Source: an uncultured Candidatus Melainabacteria bacterium (GTDB lineage Bacteria; Cyanobacteriota; Vampirovibrionia; Gastranaerophilales; Gastranaerophilaceae). Taken from it: a DNA stretch of 59,517 nt. The stretch covers positions 1-59,517 of the forward strand of contig CAKUUY010000010.1 in assembly GCA_934693235.1 (NCBI GenBank). The letters are read 5' to 3'. The notes under the pieces were generated by a model that ran no database searches, was not told where the DNA came from, and saw only the letters and a program-made list of their open reading frames with translations. The position numbers were made by a program, and so were the translations under genes. Positions 42,866-50,090 of the stretch are shown piece by piece (the first letter of the stretch is position 1; each line of letters opens with the position of its first letter).

Positions 42866-42956
42866 AAATCATTAGATATGGAAAACGAAATGTTTTTCAT
42901 ACCTCCTCCCCAAGTCTGGTAGCCGTTCTTAATTAAAAAGAATGGCTTTTTTTTGC
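42866..42956 (+). ncRNA. Candidate small RNA with an anti-Shine-Dalgarno segment
   Basis: The first hairpin is TATGGAAAAC-GAAAT-GTTTTTCATA (one wobble), then an unpaired stretch with CCTCCTCCCC, then a terminator hairpin AGCCGTTCTT/AGAATGGCT with eight T. A TATAAA at 42860-42865 could be its -10, but no good -35 is seen. Read on the other strand, the same C-rich stretch is GGGGAGGAGGT directly before an 18-codon ORF (42844-42900), so a minus-strand leader peptide is the alternative. Confidence 0.4.
42918..42956 (+). terminator. Intrinsic terminator on the + strand with no gene upstream
   Basis: TAGCCGTTCTT pairs with AAGAATGGCT around AATTAAA and is followed by TTTTTTTT. The only + strand sequence upstream is the gap after the histidine kinase start, which argues for a small transcript. 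Confidence 0.75.
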
Positions 42957-43192
42957 GGACGAAGTCCGTTGCCCTCTGGAACGATATTAGTCCATACTTC
43001 ATATTTACGTTTTTTGTTTAGACAAAGTCCGTCACCCACATTGGAACAATACTTTTCCCTACATCAAAACCAATGTGTCTAATTTTGTGCCGCTCGACCC
43101 GCCCTCTGGAACGATATTAATCCATACTTCATATTCACGTTTTTTGTTTAGACAAAGTTCATTGCCAACCGGAACTGCATCTATTCATACCT
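42955..43192. repeat. Tandem repeat of about 65 bp, four divergent units
   Basis: GGAAC-TA-TCCATACTTCATATT-type segments recur at about 42977, 43042, 43107 and 43173, each preceded by GACAAAGTCCGTTGCCC-like sequence. Units 1 and 3 (42971-43029 and 43101-43159) are nearly identical over about 59 bp, units 2 and 4 more diverged. No coding frame runs through it. It lies between cca and the histidine kinase gene. Confidence 0.7.
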
Positions 43193-43272
43193 AGGATATT
43201 GATATAAGCTTAGCTGCTTTTAATGCGTCCTTAGTAGTACCCTACCCTAGTAACTTAGTAATCTTTACGCAT

Positions 43273-44493
43273 CTATACCAATATCGCAACATCAATTTCA
43301 TCTTTCTTTGTCATGCTCGGATTTTTTAATTTTGCTTTCAAAACTTCATCAAAAATATTTTGATACTTCGGAGACGGTTTAATTCCAAGGTTTTGCAAAT
43401 CTTGTCCATTAATTTCAAGTTTAATATTTCGCAAATCATCAAGATAATGCCTTGCTCCCTTTTCATCTTTCAAAATTGCATAGAGCAAAATGGTTTCAAT
43501 CCTTGCCTTTTCAAAAGTTTTGTATAATTCAAAATCCGTTTTCAAAACCTCTTTTGGCACATCATCCAAAATCTTTTGCTCAACCTTTGTCAAAGGAAGT
43601 CGCGACAAATCTTCAAGAATTCCGACGTAAACAAGCCAAATAGCAACATGTTCCACAGTTCCCACGAAGTGAGGGGTGCAATACTTTTTAACTAAACCTT
43701 CAAGATCAACTTTTGGCACTTCAACATCGTTCGGAGTAACAAGCTTATATATTTTTTGGTTAATAAATTTTTCAAAGGCAATTCTTCCCATAACCCCTAT
43801 GTTGAAGGAGGTATCACAAAATGACGGGAGAGGAGGCTGAAAAGTTTCAATCAATTCTTTTTTCACCCTTTTATAACTCATATCATAATTAATATTAGCC
43901 AAGTATTCATCTTGAAGTTTTTTTGTATGTTCCTCAAGCTCAAATCCAAAACGCACAGCAAATTTAAGCCCTCTAATAATTCTTGTCGGATCATCAATAA
44001 AACTCTCGTCATGCAAAACTCTAAGTTTCTTATTTTCTAAATCATTCAAACCTCCGACATAGTCGACAATTTCACCTGTAGTGACTGATTTTGCAAGCGC
44101 ATTTATTGTAAAATCGCGACGTAAAACATCTTCTTTTAAAGAACAACCGATTTTTTTAACAACCGGAAGATGCCCTTTTTTCGGGTAGCTTTCAGATCGT
44201 GTTGAGGCAAAATCAACAGTAAATTTTTGCCTTTTCTCCCTTTGAGAAGACTGATTTTTGTCGTTATCAGGATTAGAATTGCTGAAATTCTGGAAAGGAT
44301 TTATTACAACCCTAACCGTCCCAAAATCCGAATTTTCCTGAACAACTTCACCAAACTTGGAACAATACTCGATAGCATTTCCAACATATGTAATATCCAC
44401 ATCAAGTGGCTCTCGCCCGAGAAGTTCATCACGCACAACTCCACCTATATAAAATAATTTATTTGAAGTATCGTTTATTTTGATGATGTTCAT
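43273..44493 (-). CDS. cca: tRNA nucleotidyltransferase (CCA-adding enzyme family)
   Basis: The 406-aa class II nucleotidyltransferase has FYIGGVVRDELLGREPLDVDITYVG at residues 14-38, with GG 17-18 and the metal-binding D31 and D33, then RRDFTINALAKSVTTGEIVDYVGG.DLE, the head-domain signature RI.RGLKFAVRFGFELEEHT, and a helical C-terminus. It adds or repairs CCA at tRNA 3' ends. An insert of about 20 residues (SNSDNDKNQSSQREKRQ-like) lies in the head domain. TAAAAT ends 7 nt before the ATG with no ribosome binding site. Confidence 0.85.
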   Translation of the reverse strand: MNIIKINDTSNKLFYIGGVVRDELLGREPLDVDITYVGNAIEYCSKFGEVVQENSDFGTVRVVINPFQNFSNSNPDNDKNQSSQREKRQKFTVDFASTRSESYPKKGHLPVVKKIGCSLKEDVLRRDFTINALAKSVTTGEIVDYVGGLNDLENKKLRVLHDESFIDDPTRIIRGLKFAVRFGFELEEHTKKLQDEYLANINYDMSYKRVKKELIETFQPPLPSFCDTSFNIGVMGRIAFEKFINQKIYKLVTPNDVEVPKVDLEGLVKKYCTPHFVGTVEHVAIWLVYVGILEDLSRLPLTKVEQKILDDVPKEVLKTDFELYKTFEKARIETILLYAILKDEKGARHYLDDLRNIKLEINGQDLQNLGIKPSPKYQNIFDEVLKAKLKNPSMTKKDEIDVAILV

Positions 44494-44500
44494 ATCGGTT

Positions 44501-44506
44501 ATTTTA
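44501..44506 (-). promoter_or_regulatory. -10 box TAAAAT of cca, leaderless layout
   Basis: TAAAAT on the - strand, 7 nt, then ATG. No ribosome binding site is visible. Confidence 0.4.
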
Positions 44507-44520
44507 GCGTAAAATGGAAT

Positions 44521-44641
44521 AAAAGTGAATAAGTAAATAAGAAAATAAGTGCATTAAGCTCGCTTTGCTCGAAAATCACTTTGATGCATAGCACCTGAAA
44601 AGAACTTATTCATCTATTCACATATTCTCTTATTCACTTTC
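44521..44641. repeat. Octamer-arm hairpin element 4
   Basis: The left arm is GTGAATAA GTAAATAA GAAAATAA GTGC, the right arm GAAC TTATTCAT CTATTCAC ATATTCTC TTATTCAC. The centre is AGCTCGCTTTGCTCGAAAA and GATGCATAGCACCTGA. It sits between the divergent cca and helicase genes. Confidence 0.85.
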
Positions 44642-44659
44642 AATTTAAAAGGAGAACCT

Positions 44660-47600
44660 ATGCTACAAGAAGCTTCACGCGCGATAAATTCAGCTTTTAA
44701 TAATAGTTTTATAAAAAAATTGAGCCAATATCTTCACGATTGTGTGCGTGAAGAGGTTAAGAGTTCAACTTTCCGTAACCTTAAAGGCGACAAAGACAAC
44801 AAATGGATTTTTTTAAAGGGCGAAGAACAATTATTTTCCTCCGGCGCAGAATTTATTTCGCTTGAGGGAAGTAACCCAAAATTAACAGAACTTATGATTC
44901 AGAGTGATTTGGGACAAAAAGACAAATACTTGATTTACGGCTACCTTTTCTTGGTAGGTAAAAGTTCCAAAAGCAAACGCCAAAATGAATTTTTGACCCC
45001 TCTTTTATACATGCCTTGCAAACTTGAAAGAAACGGTGTTAATATCAACTGTTTCCCGCTAGATGAAGTTTTGTCATTAAACACTGGTGCATTGGCTGCT
45101 CTTATGCGAAAAAATGACGATGAAGATGAAGTTGATTTATTACTAGAGGGAATTTTGGATGTTGTCCCGGATTTACCGATTACACAAGAAAAATTGGATA
45201 TTTTCTTGACTACTTTAAAATCTCTTGTTCCGGAAATAGAAATTGCTACAAACGTTGATGATTATAAGGAAGACGACAATGTTTCCAAGCCAAAAGATTT
45301 TTATAAAGAAAAAATTGATGGTGATAATGTAAATGAAATTATCGAGGAAGAAGAAAACGAACAAACCAAACAGAAAGTTAAGCTTGAAAAAATTGCCGTA
45401 ACTCCGCAAAGTGCAATAATTTTGACAAAGCGCCCATCTGTAACAGCTGGTGTTTTGCACGAATTGACTCAAATCGCAGAAAAACCATCGGGGATTTATC
45501 GCGAAACTGCTTTGAGCATAATTAATGAAGAATTCTCTCAGAGCAAAGAAAAATCTGTCCCTATGAAGGACATGAACAAAATTACTGATTTTTATCCAAT
45601 TACCCCATTGTCATTGAGTGATAGTCAATTACAGGTTATAAAAAACATTGATAACAGTAAATTTGTTGCAGTTCAAGGCCCTCCAGGAACCGGGAAATCT
45701 CAAACTATCGTAAACCTTGTCGCTCACCTCGTGGCAAACGGCAAAACTGTTCTTGTTGCATCTAGGATGGATAAAGCAGTTGACGTTGTTGCCGAACGGC
45801 TGAACGATTTAGGCGCAAGTCACATGGCACTTCGCGCAGGGCGTTTGAATTATCAAAGACAGTTAAGTGAAGAACTTAACAACTTGCTTTCTCAAAACAA
45901 TTCAGATCTTGACGAAGATGTTGAAAATATTCTTCTTGTTGACACAAAAGACATGAAAGACCACCTTGACATGCTCAGAAACATGGAAAACAAGTCTGAA
46001 ACTATTATTAAGCTTGAAAAAAATTGGCATGACAAATTACTTGAAGTCGAAGAACAAGAAAAAATCCTTGGTAAAAGAGAATTTATAAAAAAATCTATCA
46101 AAAAAGGTGAAATAGATATGATTTCCGGTATTATAAAAGTACTTGAACACAATATGGAAAAAGCCGGATTCATCTCTAAAATAGCTAATTTTACAAGCCT
46201 TGGACAATTGAAAAAAATCTTAAATCTTAAAGATTTTGAAGTAAACTATGAAACAATCGGAAAACTTAAGCAGGAGCTAGAATTTGCCAATATGGAATGG
46301 GCTTTAAGAAAAATTGAAGCTGATATTCAAAAAACGGGCAATCTTCATATGTTGTCAGAACAAATCAGAACAATGAAACGCAAACAAAAATCTCTTGCAA
46401 CAAATATCTTAAAAAACAAGCGTCGGGAGGCTTTAAAAGAACTTTTACGCGATGAAAACAAACGCAGAAGATTAAAAGTTCACGCAAAATCACTTGTTAC
46501 AAACAGAAAACGGCTTCAAACAAATATTTTGGAAGAAGAAGATTTCAGGCCACTTTTAGAGGCTTTTCCTTGCTGGTGTGTAACAACTTACGCAGTATCT
46601 GACTCACTTCCATTAAAACCGGGAATGTTTGATGTTGCAATCATCGACGAAGCTTCTCAATGCGATATTGCAAGTTGTTTTCCTATTCTTTTCAGAGCGA
46701 AACGTGCGGTAATTGTGGGCGATGATAAGCAACTTCCACACCTTTCATTCCTTGAAAAAGCGAAAGAACAATCATTCTTAAGCCAATACGGAATTCCAGA
46801 CAAATACCAATTGATGTGGCGTTTTAGAACAAATTCAATGTTCGATTTGGCAGATTACTATTCAATGAATTCAGTAATGCTTGACGAACATTTTAGAAGT
46901 CTTCCACCAATTATAAATTTCTCAAACCACGAATTTTACAACGACAGAATTCGTGTAATGCGCAAGGACAAACCGGACGAAAACGTGCTTGAACTCGTTG
47001 AAGTTATGGATGGAAAAGTTGATTTTGATGCAACAAGAAACCTGCCTGAAATTGAAGCTTTGGTAAAAAGATTGCATGAAATAATCATTGAAGACGAACG
47101 TAAAAAACCAGACAATCCTGTTACAGTCGGAATTATTTCCCCATTTAGGGCTCAAGTTGAGCAGTTAAAAATTTCTGTCTCAAAAGTTTTGTCTGACTAC
47201 ATGATTAAAAAACATCAAATTGAAATCGGCACAGCACACACATTTCAAGGTGATGAGCGTGACATAATGATGATTTCATGGGCAGTTGCAGACAATAGCT
47301 ACACTCAAAGTTTAATGTTTATGCAAAAAGCAAACCTATTTAACGTTGCAATTACGCGTGGAAGAAACAAGGTTATAAATTTTGTTTCTCGAAATCCGAG
47401 AGAATTACCGGAAGGACATTTCAGAAACTACGTTTCTTATATGCAACACTATCAAGACAAAAAACAAGCCCTACTTTCAGGAGAAATAGACGAAAATATT
47501 TATAAAAACTCATTCGAACGAGAAGTTGCTGAAAAAATTCGAGAACTTGACCACAGAGTAGTTGCAGGCGCCGATGTTGCAGGTTTAAGCGCAGATTTGC

Positions 47601-47782
47601 TGGTCGACGACAAGTTTGTTATAGAAATTGACGGAGTTGAGGATAAAACAAAATCACATATTTCTAACATGAAAAAGCAAGCTATTATTGAACGTTCCGG
47701 ATTTAAAGTTAAAAGAATAACTTTCCGCGAATGGCAATATTCACCAAAAGCATGCCTTGATAGAGTGTTGATAGAAGACTAA
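44660..47782 (+). CDS. Superfamily I helicase fused to a PD-(D/E)xK-type nuclease
   Basis: The 1040-aa protein has an N-terminal region of unknown fold (1-320), then a UPF1/Dna2-like helicase: GPPGTGKSQT near 342 (motif I), a long coiled-coil insertion (about 410-630), IDEASQCD near 660 (motif II), VGDDKQLPH (motif III), and GTAHTFQGDERDIM and NVAITRGRNK (motifs V and VI). The last 90 residues (SFEREVAEKIREL, SADLLVDDKFVIEIDG, KKQAIIERSGFKVKRI) match small MTES_1575/Vsr-like endonuclease domains. Such helicase-nucleases occur in restriction and defence contexts and in repair. AAAGGAGAACC precedes the ATG. A YcxB-like gene follows 16 bp later. Confidence 0.85.
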   Translation: MLQEASRAINSAFNNSFIKKLSQYLHDCVREEVKSSTFRNLKGDKDNKWIFLKGEEQLFSSGAEFISLEGSNPKLTELMIQSDLGQKDKYLIYGYLFLVGKSSKSKRQNEFLTPLLYMPCKLERNGVNINCFPLDEVLSLNTGALAALMRKNDDEDEVDLLLEGILDVVPDLPITQEKLDIFLTTLKSLVPEIEIATNVDDYKEDDNVSKPKDFYKEKIDGDNVNEIIEEEENEQTKQKVKLEKIAVTPQSAIILTKRPSVTAGVLHELTQIAEKPSGIYRETALSIINEEFSQSKEKSVPMKDMNKITDFYPITPLSLSDSQLQVIKNIDNSKFVAVQGPPGTGKSQTIVNLVAHLVANGKTVLVASRMDKAVDVVAERLNDLGASHMALRAGRLNYQRQLSEELNNLLSQNNSDLDEDVENILLVDTKDMKDHLDMLRNMENKSETIIKLEKNWHDKLLEVEEQEKILGKREFIKKSIKKGEIDMISGIIKVLEHNMEKAGFISKIANFTSLGQLKKILNLKDFEVNYETIGKLKQELEFANMEWALRKIEADIQKTGNLHMLSEQIRTMKRKQKSLATNILKNKRREALKELLRDENKRRRLKVHAKSLVTNRKRLQTNILEEEDFRPLLEAFPCWCVTTYAVSDSLPLKPGMFDVAIIDEASQCDIASCFPILFRAKRAVIVGDDKQLPHLSFLEKAKEQSFLSQYGIPDKYQLMWRFRTNSMFDLADYYSMNSVMLDEHFRSLPPIINFSNHEFYNDRIRVMRKDKPDENVLELVEVMDGKVDFDATRNLPEIEALVKRLHEIIIEDERKKPDNPVTVGIISPFRAQVEQLKISVSKVLSDYMIKKHQIEIGTAHTFQGDERDIMMISWAVADNSYTQSLMFMQKANLFNVAITRGRNKVINFVSRNPRELPEGHFRNYVSYMQHYQDKKQALLSGEIDENIYKNSFEREVAEKIRELDHRVVAGADVAGLSADLLVDDKFVIEIDGVEDKTKSHISNMKKQAIIERSGFKVKRITFREWQYSPKACLDRVLIED

Positions 47783-47798
47783 TAAAATAGGAGATAAT

Positions 47799-48320
47799 AT
47801 GGAAACTATAGAATTTGAAATTACTAAAAAAGATTGCCAAGCGTACTGCAAAGATGCGTTCAAAATTCCAATGGTCCGGAAAGCATCAAGAATAACTGTT
47901 ATATTAGTTGCCTATTTTATAATATCAGTATGTTTTGGAATTTTTATAAGTTCTATATTTTTTAACGGTATTATGTTAATTTTAGGAATTTTTATATTTG
48001 CAATATTATTTTATATTCTTTTATATAAAACACTTCCAAATAATTCAGGAAGTGCTACTTTTAGAGTAATGAAAGGTTCTAATTTAAAGCGCAAAATAAC
48101 TATTAATGAAGAAGGAATTACAAATACAAACTCAGCATCTAATAGTACATATAATTGGAAAAGTATTGTTGCAATACATGATACTAAGAACAATATAATA
48201 ATTTTTGTTGGAAATGCGTTAGGGATTTTTATTCCCAAAAGAGCCTTCCAGTCAGAGCTTGAGGCTAAAAAGTATTACGCTAAAATATTAGAATATTACA
48301 ATAACGCAAAAAATTTATAG
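47799..48320 (+). CDS. YcxB-like membrane protein
   Basis: The 173-aa protein has two adjacent membrane helices (about 28-75, ITVILVAYFIISVCFGIFI and IMLILGIFIFAILFYILL). A C-terminal domain follows with ITINEEGI..TN, YNWKSIVAIHDTKNNIIIFVGNALGIFIPKRAF, which is the YcxB/PH-like pattern. Function unknown. TAGGAGATAAT precedes the ATG. It lies 16 bp after the helicase gene and is probably co-transcribed; the candidate toxin locus begins just downstream. Confidence 0.78.
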   Translation: METIEFEITKKDCQAYCKDAFKIPMVRKASRITVILVAYFIISVCFGIFISSIFFNGIMLILGIFIFAILFYILLYKTLPNNSGSATFRVMKGSNLKRKITINEEGITNTNSASNSTYNWKSIVAIHDTKNNIIIFVGNALGIFIPKRAFQSELEAKKYYAKILEYYNNAKNL

Positions 48321-48388
48321 GGAACGCCCAAACCTCTGAAAGCCACACACCCTTGTAATGTGATAATAAGGGGCAGAAAGGGGGAAAT

Positions 48389-48463
48389 ATGAGTAGGGAA
48401 CTAATTAAAAAAGTCCTACGAGTGATAGGACTTTTAATAACATTAATTTCTGAAATTATCTAG
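48389..48463 (+). CDS. 24-aa hydrophobic peptide, candidate type I toxin
   Basis: The ORF ATG 48389 to TAG 48461-48463 has a strong ribosome binding site (AAAGGGGG, 4 nt before ATG). The peptide starts MSRELIKKVLRV and ends IGLLITLISEII: a basic N-terminal half and an uninterrupted hydrophobic half, able to form one membrane helix. From memory its character, and the LIKKV...I stretch, resemble small type I toxins such as ShoB and TisB of E. coli. An antisense promoter and terminator overlap it (separate entries). TGTGATAAT at 48359-48367 could be an extended -10. Upstream CCTCTG/CCCTT segments could pair with AAGGGG/CAGA and hide the ribosome binding site. Not proven to be expressed. Confidence 0.65.
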   Translation: MSRELIKKVLRVIGLLITLISEII

Positions 48464-48513
48464 GGTGTGATAAAGTCGGTTAGGTTGAGCAAGAGCCTAA
48501 TCGGCTTCCCTAT
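48402..48513 (-). ncRNA. Antisense RNA to the 24-aa peptide ORF (candidate type I antitoxin)
   Basis: Starting about 7 nt after a consensus -10 (48520-48525), the transcript would run about 110 nt and end at the hairpin AAAAGTCCTA-TCACTCG-TAGGACTTTT with a T tail near 48405, inside the peptide ORF. It is fully complementary to most of the ORF and to the 3' hairpin of the peptide mRNA. Its 5' hairpin exposes the loop CTCTTGCTCAA, which contains a YUNR-like CUUG, as used for fast kissing pairing in known antisense RNAs. Existence is inferred from signals only. Confidence 0.6.
48403..48436 (-). terminator. Antisense terminator inside the peptide ORF
   Basis: On the - strand, AAAAGTCCTA and TAGGACTTTT form a perfect 10-bp stem with a 7-nt loop, followed by TTAATTAG. 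It is also a stem in the peptide mRNA. Confidence 0.75.
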
Positions 48514-48518
48514 ATTTT
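48461..48518 (+). terminator. Terminator of the peptide mRNA
   Basis: TAGGG...AAGTCGGTTAGG pairs with CCTAATCGGCTTCCCTA (12 bp plus 5 bp, two wobbles) around an 11-nt loop TTGAGCAAGAG, followed by TATTTTTATT. The stop codon TAG of the peptide is the base of the stem. Confidence 0.75.
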
Positions 48519-48519
48519 T

Positions 48520-48547
48520 ATTATAACTCTTTTTTTCATAATTTCAA
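48520..48547 (-). promoter_or_regulatory. Near-consensus promoter of the antisense RNA
   Basis: On the - strand, TTGAAA (48542-48547), 16-bp spacer, TATAAT (48520-48525). This is among the best promoter matches seen in the window and no protein gene on the - strand follows it, only the overlap with the peptide ORF. Confidence 0.7.
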
Positions 48548-48812
48548 CCCCATGTACTAATACAAAGATAAGATTGGTAATAAGACGATAAAATTCATGG
48601 CGTTTAAGTGAAACGTGAAAAGACCAAATCTTTAAAACTACTACCTCTCTCTTTGTGAGACAAAGGGAACCGCAGAGCTAGAGCGATGCGTGTGACCCTG
48701 TCCGCCTTGTGCCGAAGTCGAAGTCGTTTACGAACGATAATGAGTATTACAAATTCGGGAGAGGGACCAGCATTCATCCATATTTTAGTTTCTAACCGTA
48801 AGCATTTTTAAG
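48548..48812. other. Non-coding gap before the pseudopilin gene
   Basis: It contains a fragment resembling octamer units (GGTAATAA GACGATAA, near 48570-48586) and a CCTCTCTCTTTGTGAGACAAAGGG segment with short inverted repeats, similar to sequences at 49575-49620. No ORF was seen. Confidence 0.4.
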
Positions 48813-49532
48813 CTACCAAGGATAATCGTCTTTAATTTCCCATCCGTCCTTATAAAGCAAGGTTCCGCAATCAGTGAAGCCATTTCCGGTATTACTCTCG
48901 GTTTTGCAACTATTGATGTTATAATCTCTAGTTTGATTCATGTGTGGTGGAACAAGTTGACCATCTTGATTAATCAAAAACCAAAATATTTCTCTGGGAC
49001 CATTGTATTTATAAGATGGATCAGTCGCTGAAGAAACCCACTTGCCAGCCCCTCTTGTGTAAAAAATACAAGGAAATATCTGCTTTCCATTTCCGTAACC
49101 CTCTAAATTAGTATAAGTGGCACAAATAGCTTGAGTTCCATCTGCAAAAATGAACTTAATACCATTCGTAAAATTTCCCCACAGGTGAATATCTCGTTGC
49201 ACCTGAACAACTTTTAAATATGGAGTTAAATAATTGTCATATAATTCATCTGTGGTTTCTGCATTCCAATTTTTGAACTCTCCATTATCGACTTCTGCTT
49301 GACGAATCGCCTGACTGAAATTTGTATAAAACTTTTTAACCTTGTTAGCAGTTGCCTGTTTTTGGTAATTGGCAATTAGGTTAGGCAAGGTCAAAGCAGC
49401 AACAACACCGATTATAGCAAGGGTGATTAGGACCTCTGAAAGAGTGAAAGCAGCTTTTTTATGATAAAAGTTACTAGGATACTGAGGCACTAGGGCACTA
49501 AGGTCTTTACATTTTAAGTGTTTTTTATCCAT
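48813..49532 (-). CDS. Type II secretion/type IV pilin-like protein
   Basis: The 239-aa pseudopilin has a prepilin N-terminal signal: KKAAFTLSEVLITLAIIGVV, in which the glycine of the usual cleavage site is replaced by Ala and the +5 Glu is present, followed by a hydrophobic helix. The leader before it is long (about 29 residues) for the class. The C-terminal domain has two cysteine pairs (QAICATY, FPCIFY, NSCKTE, TDCGTLL) that may form disulfides. Such proteins with ALTLPNLI after the helix are very common in Melainabacteria. AAAAGGAGATAAATA precedes the ATG. Confidence 0.8.
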   Translation of the reverse strand: MDKKHLKCKDLSALVPQYPSNFYHKKAAFTLSEVLITLAIIGVVAALTLPNLIANYQKQATANKVKKFYTNFSQAIRQAEVDNGEFKNWNAETTDELYDNYLTPYLKVVQVQRDIHLWGNFTNGIKFIFADGTQAICATYTNLEGYGNGKQIFPCIFYTRGAGKWVSSATDPSYKYNGPREIFWFLINQDGQLVPPHMNQTRDYNINSCKTESNTGNGFTDCGTLLYKDGWEIKDDYPW

Positions 49533-50028
49533 ATTATTTATCTCCTTTTAATATATATACATAAGATTACGTAGTCATGCCCTCTCTCACTGTGAGAGGG
49601 TAAAATTTGTAAGTTCGCTCTAGCTCACTAACAAATTCAACCAAACCTCTCGCAAAACAATTATCAATTGTTTTGACTCGGCAGAGTCTCTGGGGCGAGA
49701 AAATAAAAAGTTTCGTTTTGTTAAACTTAAAAATTTTGCAAACTCTCTAATTAAATAAAAATTAACAGCTTTTTTAATTGAATAAGATTGCGACAGCGGA
49801 TTTTCAAAAATCTTGACAATATCATTAAAACTTTTCGCTTCACAATGACCGTTTCGCTTAGCCGCCTCGCTTCCTAGCTGCTTAGCTGCCCAATCTATGC
49901 GTTCCTGTGCCGACGCATTGCCCCCCCCCCGACGGCAATTTTCATCGCAAATTCAACTTCTTTCAGCTCTTTTTTAAAGTCCATATTAATATTTTAACAC
50001 ATTTTTATATAATTAACAACATCAACAC
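49533..50028. other. Repeat-like non-coding gap
   Basis: It holds CCCTCTCACTGTGAGAGGG-type hairpins (near 49581), a near-perfect palindrome around CAAAACAATTATCAATTG (near 49655), and a run of ten or more C (49921-49930). The segment GGGGCGAGAAAATAAAAAG (near 49692) resembles GGGGCGAAAAAATGAAAAG after ffh (17371). No protein-coding ORF was accepted. Confidence 0.45.
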
Positions 50029-50056
50029 AAAAAAAAGCTCCTTTTTCAAGGAGCGT
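50029..50056 (-). terminator. Terminator after fabF
   Basis: On the - strand, GCTCCTT and AAGGAGC pair around GAAA and are followed by eight T, 35-60 bp after the fabF stop. Confidence 0.85.
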
Positions 50057-50090
50057 TACATCACATATATTTGCTTTTACATTAGCCTAA

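Noticed and set aside
42955..43192. CRISPR array
   Set aside because: Repeats are about 59-65 bp, only four and diverged, with no short spacer structure and no cas gene.
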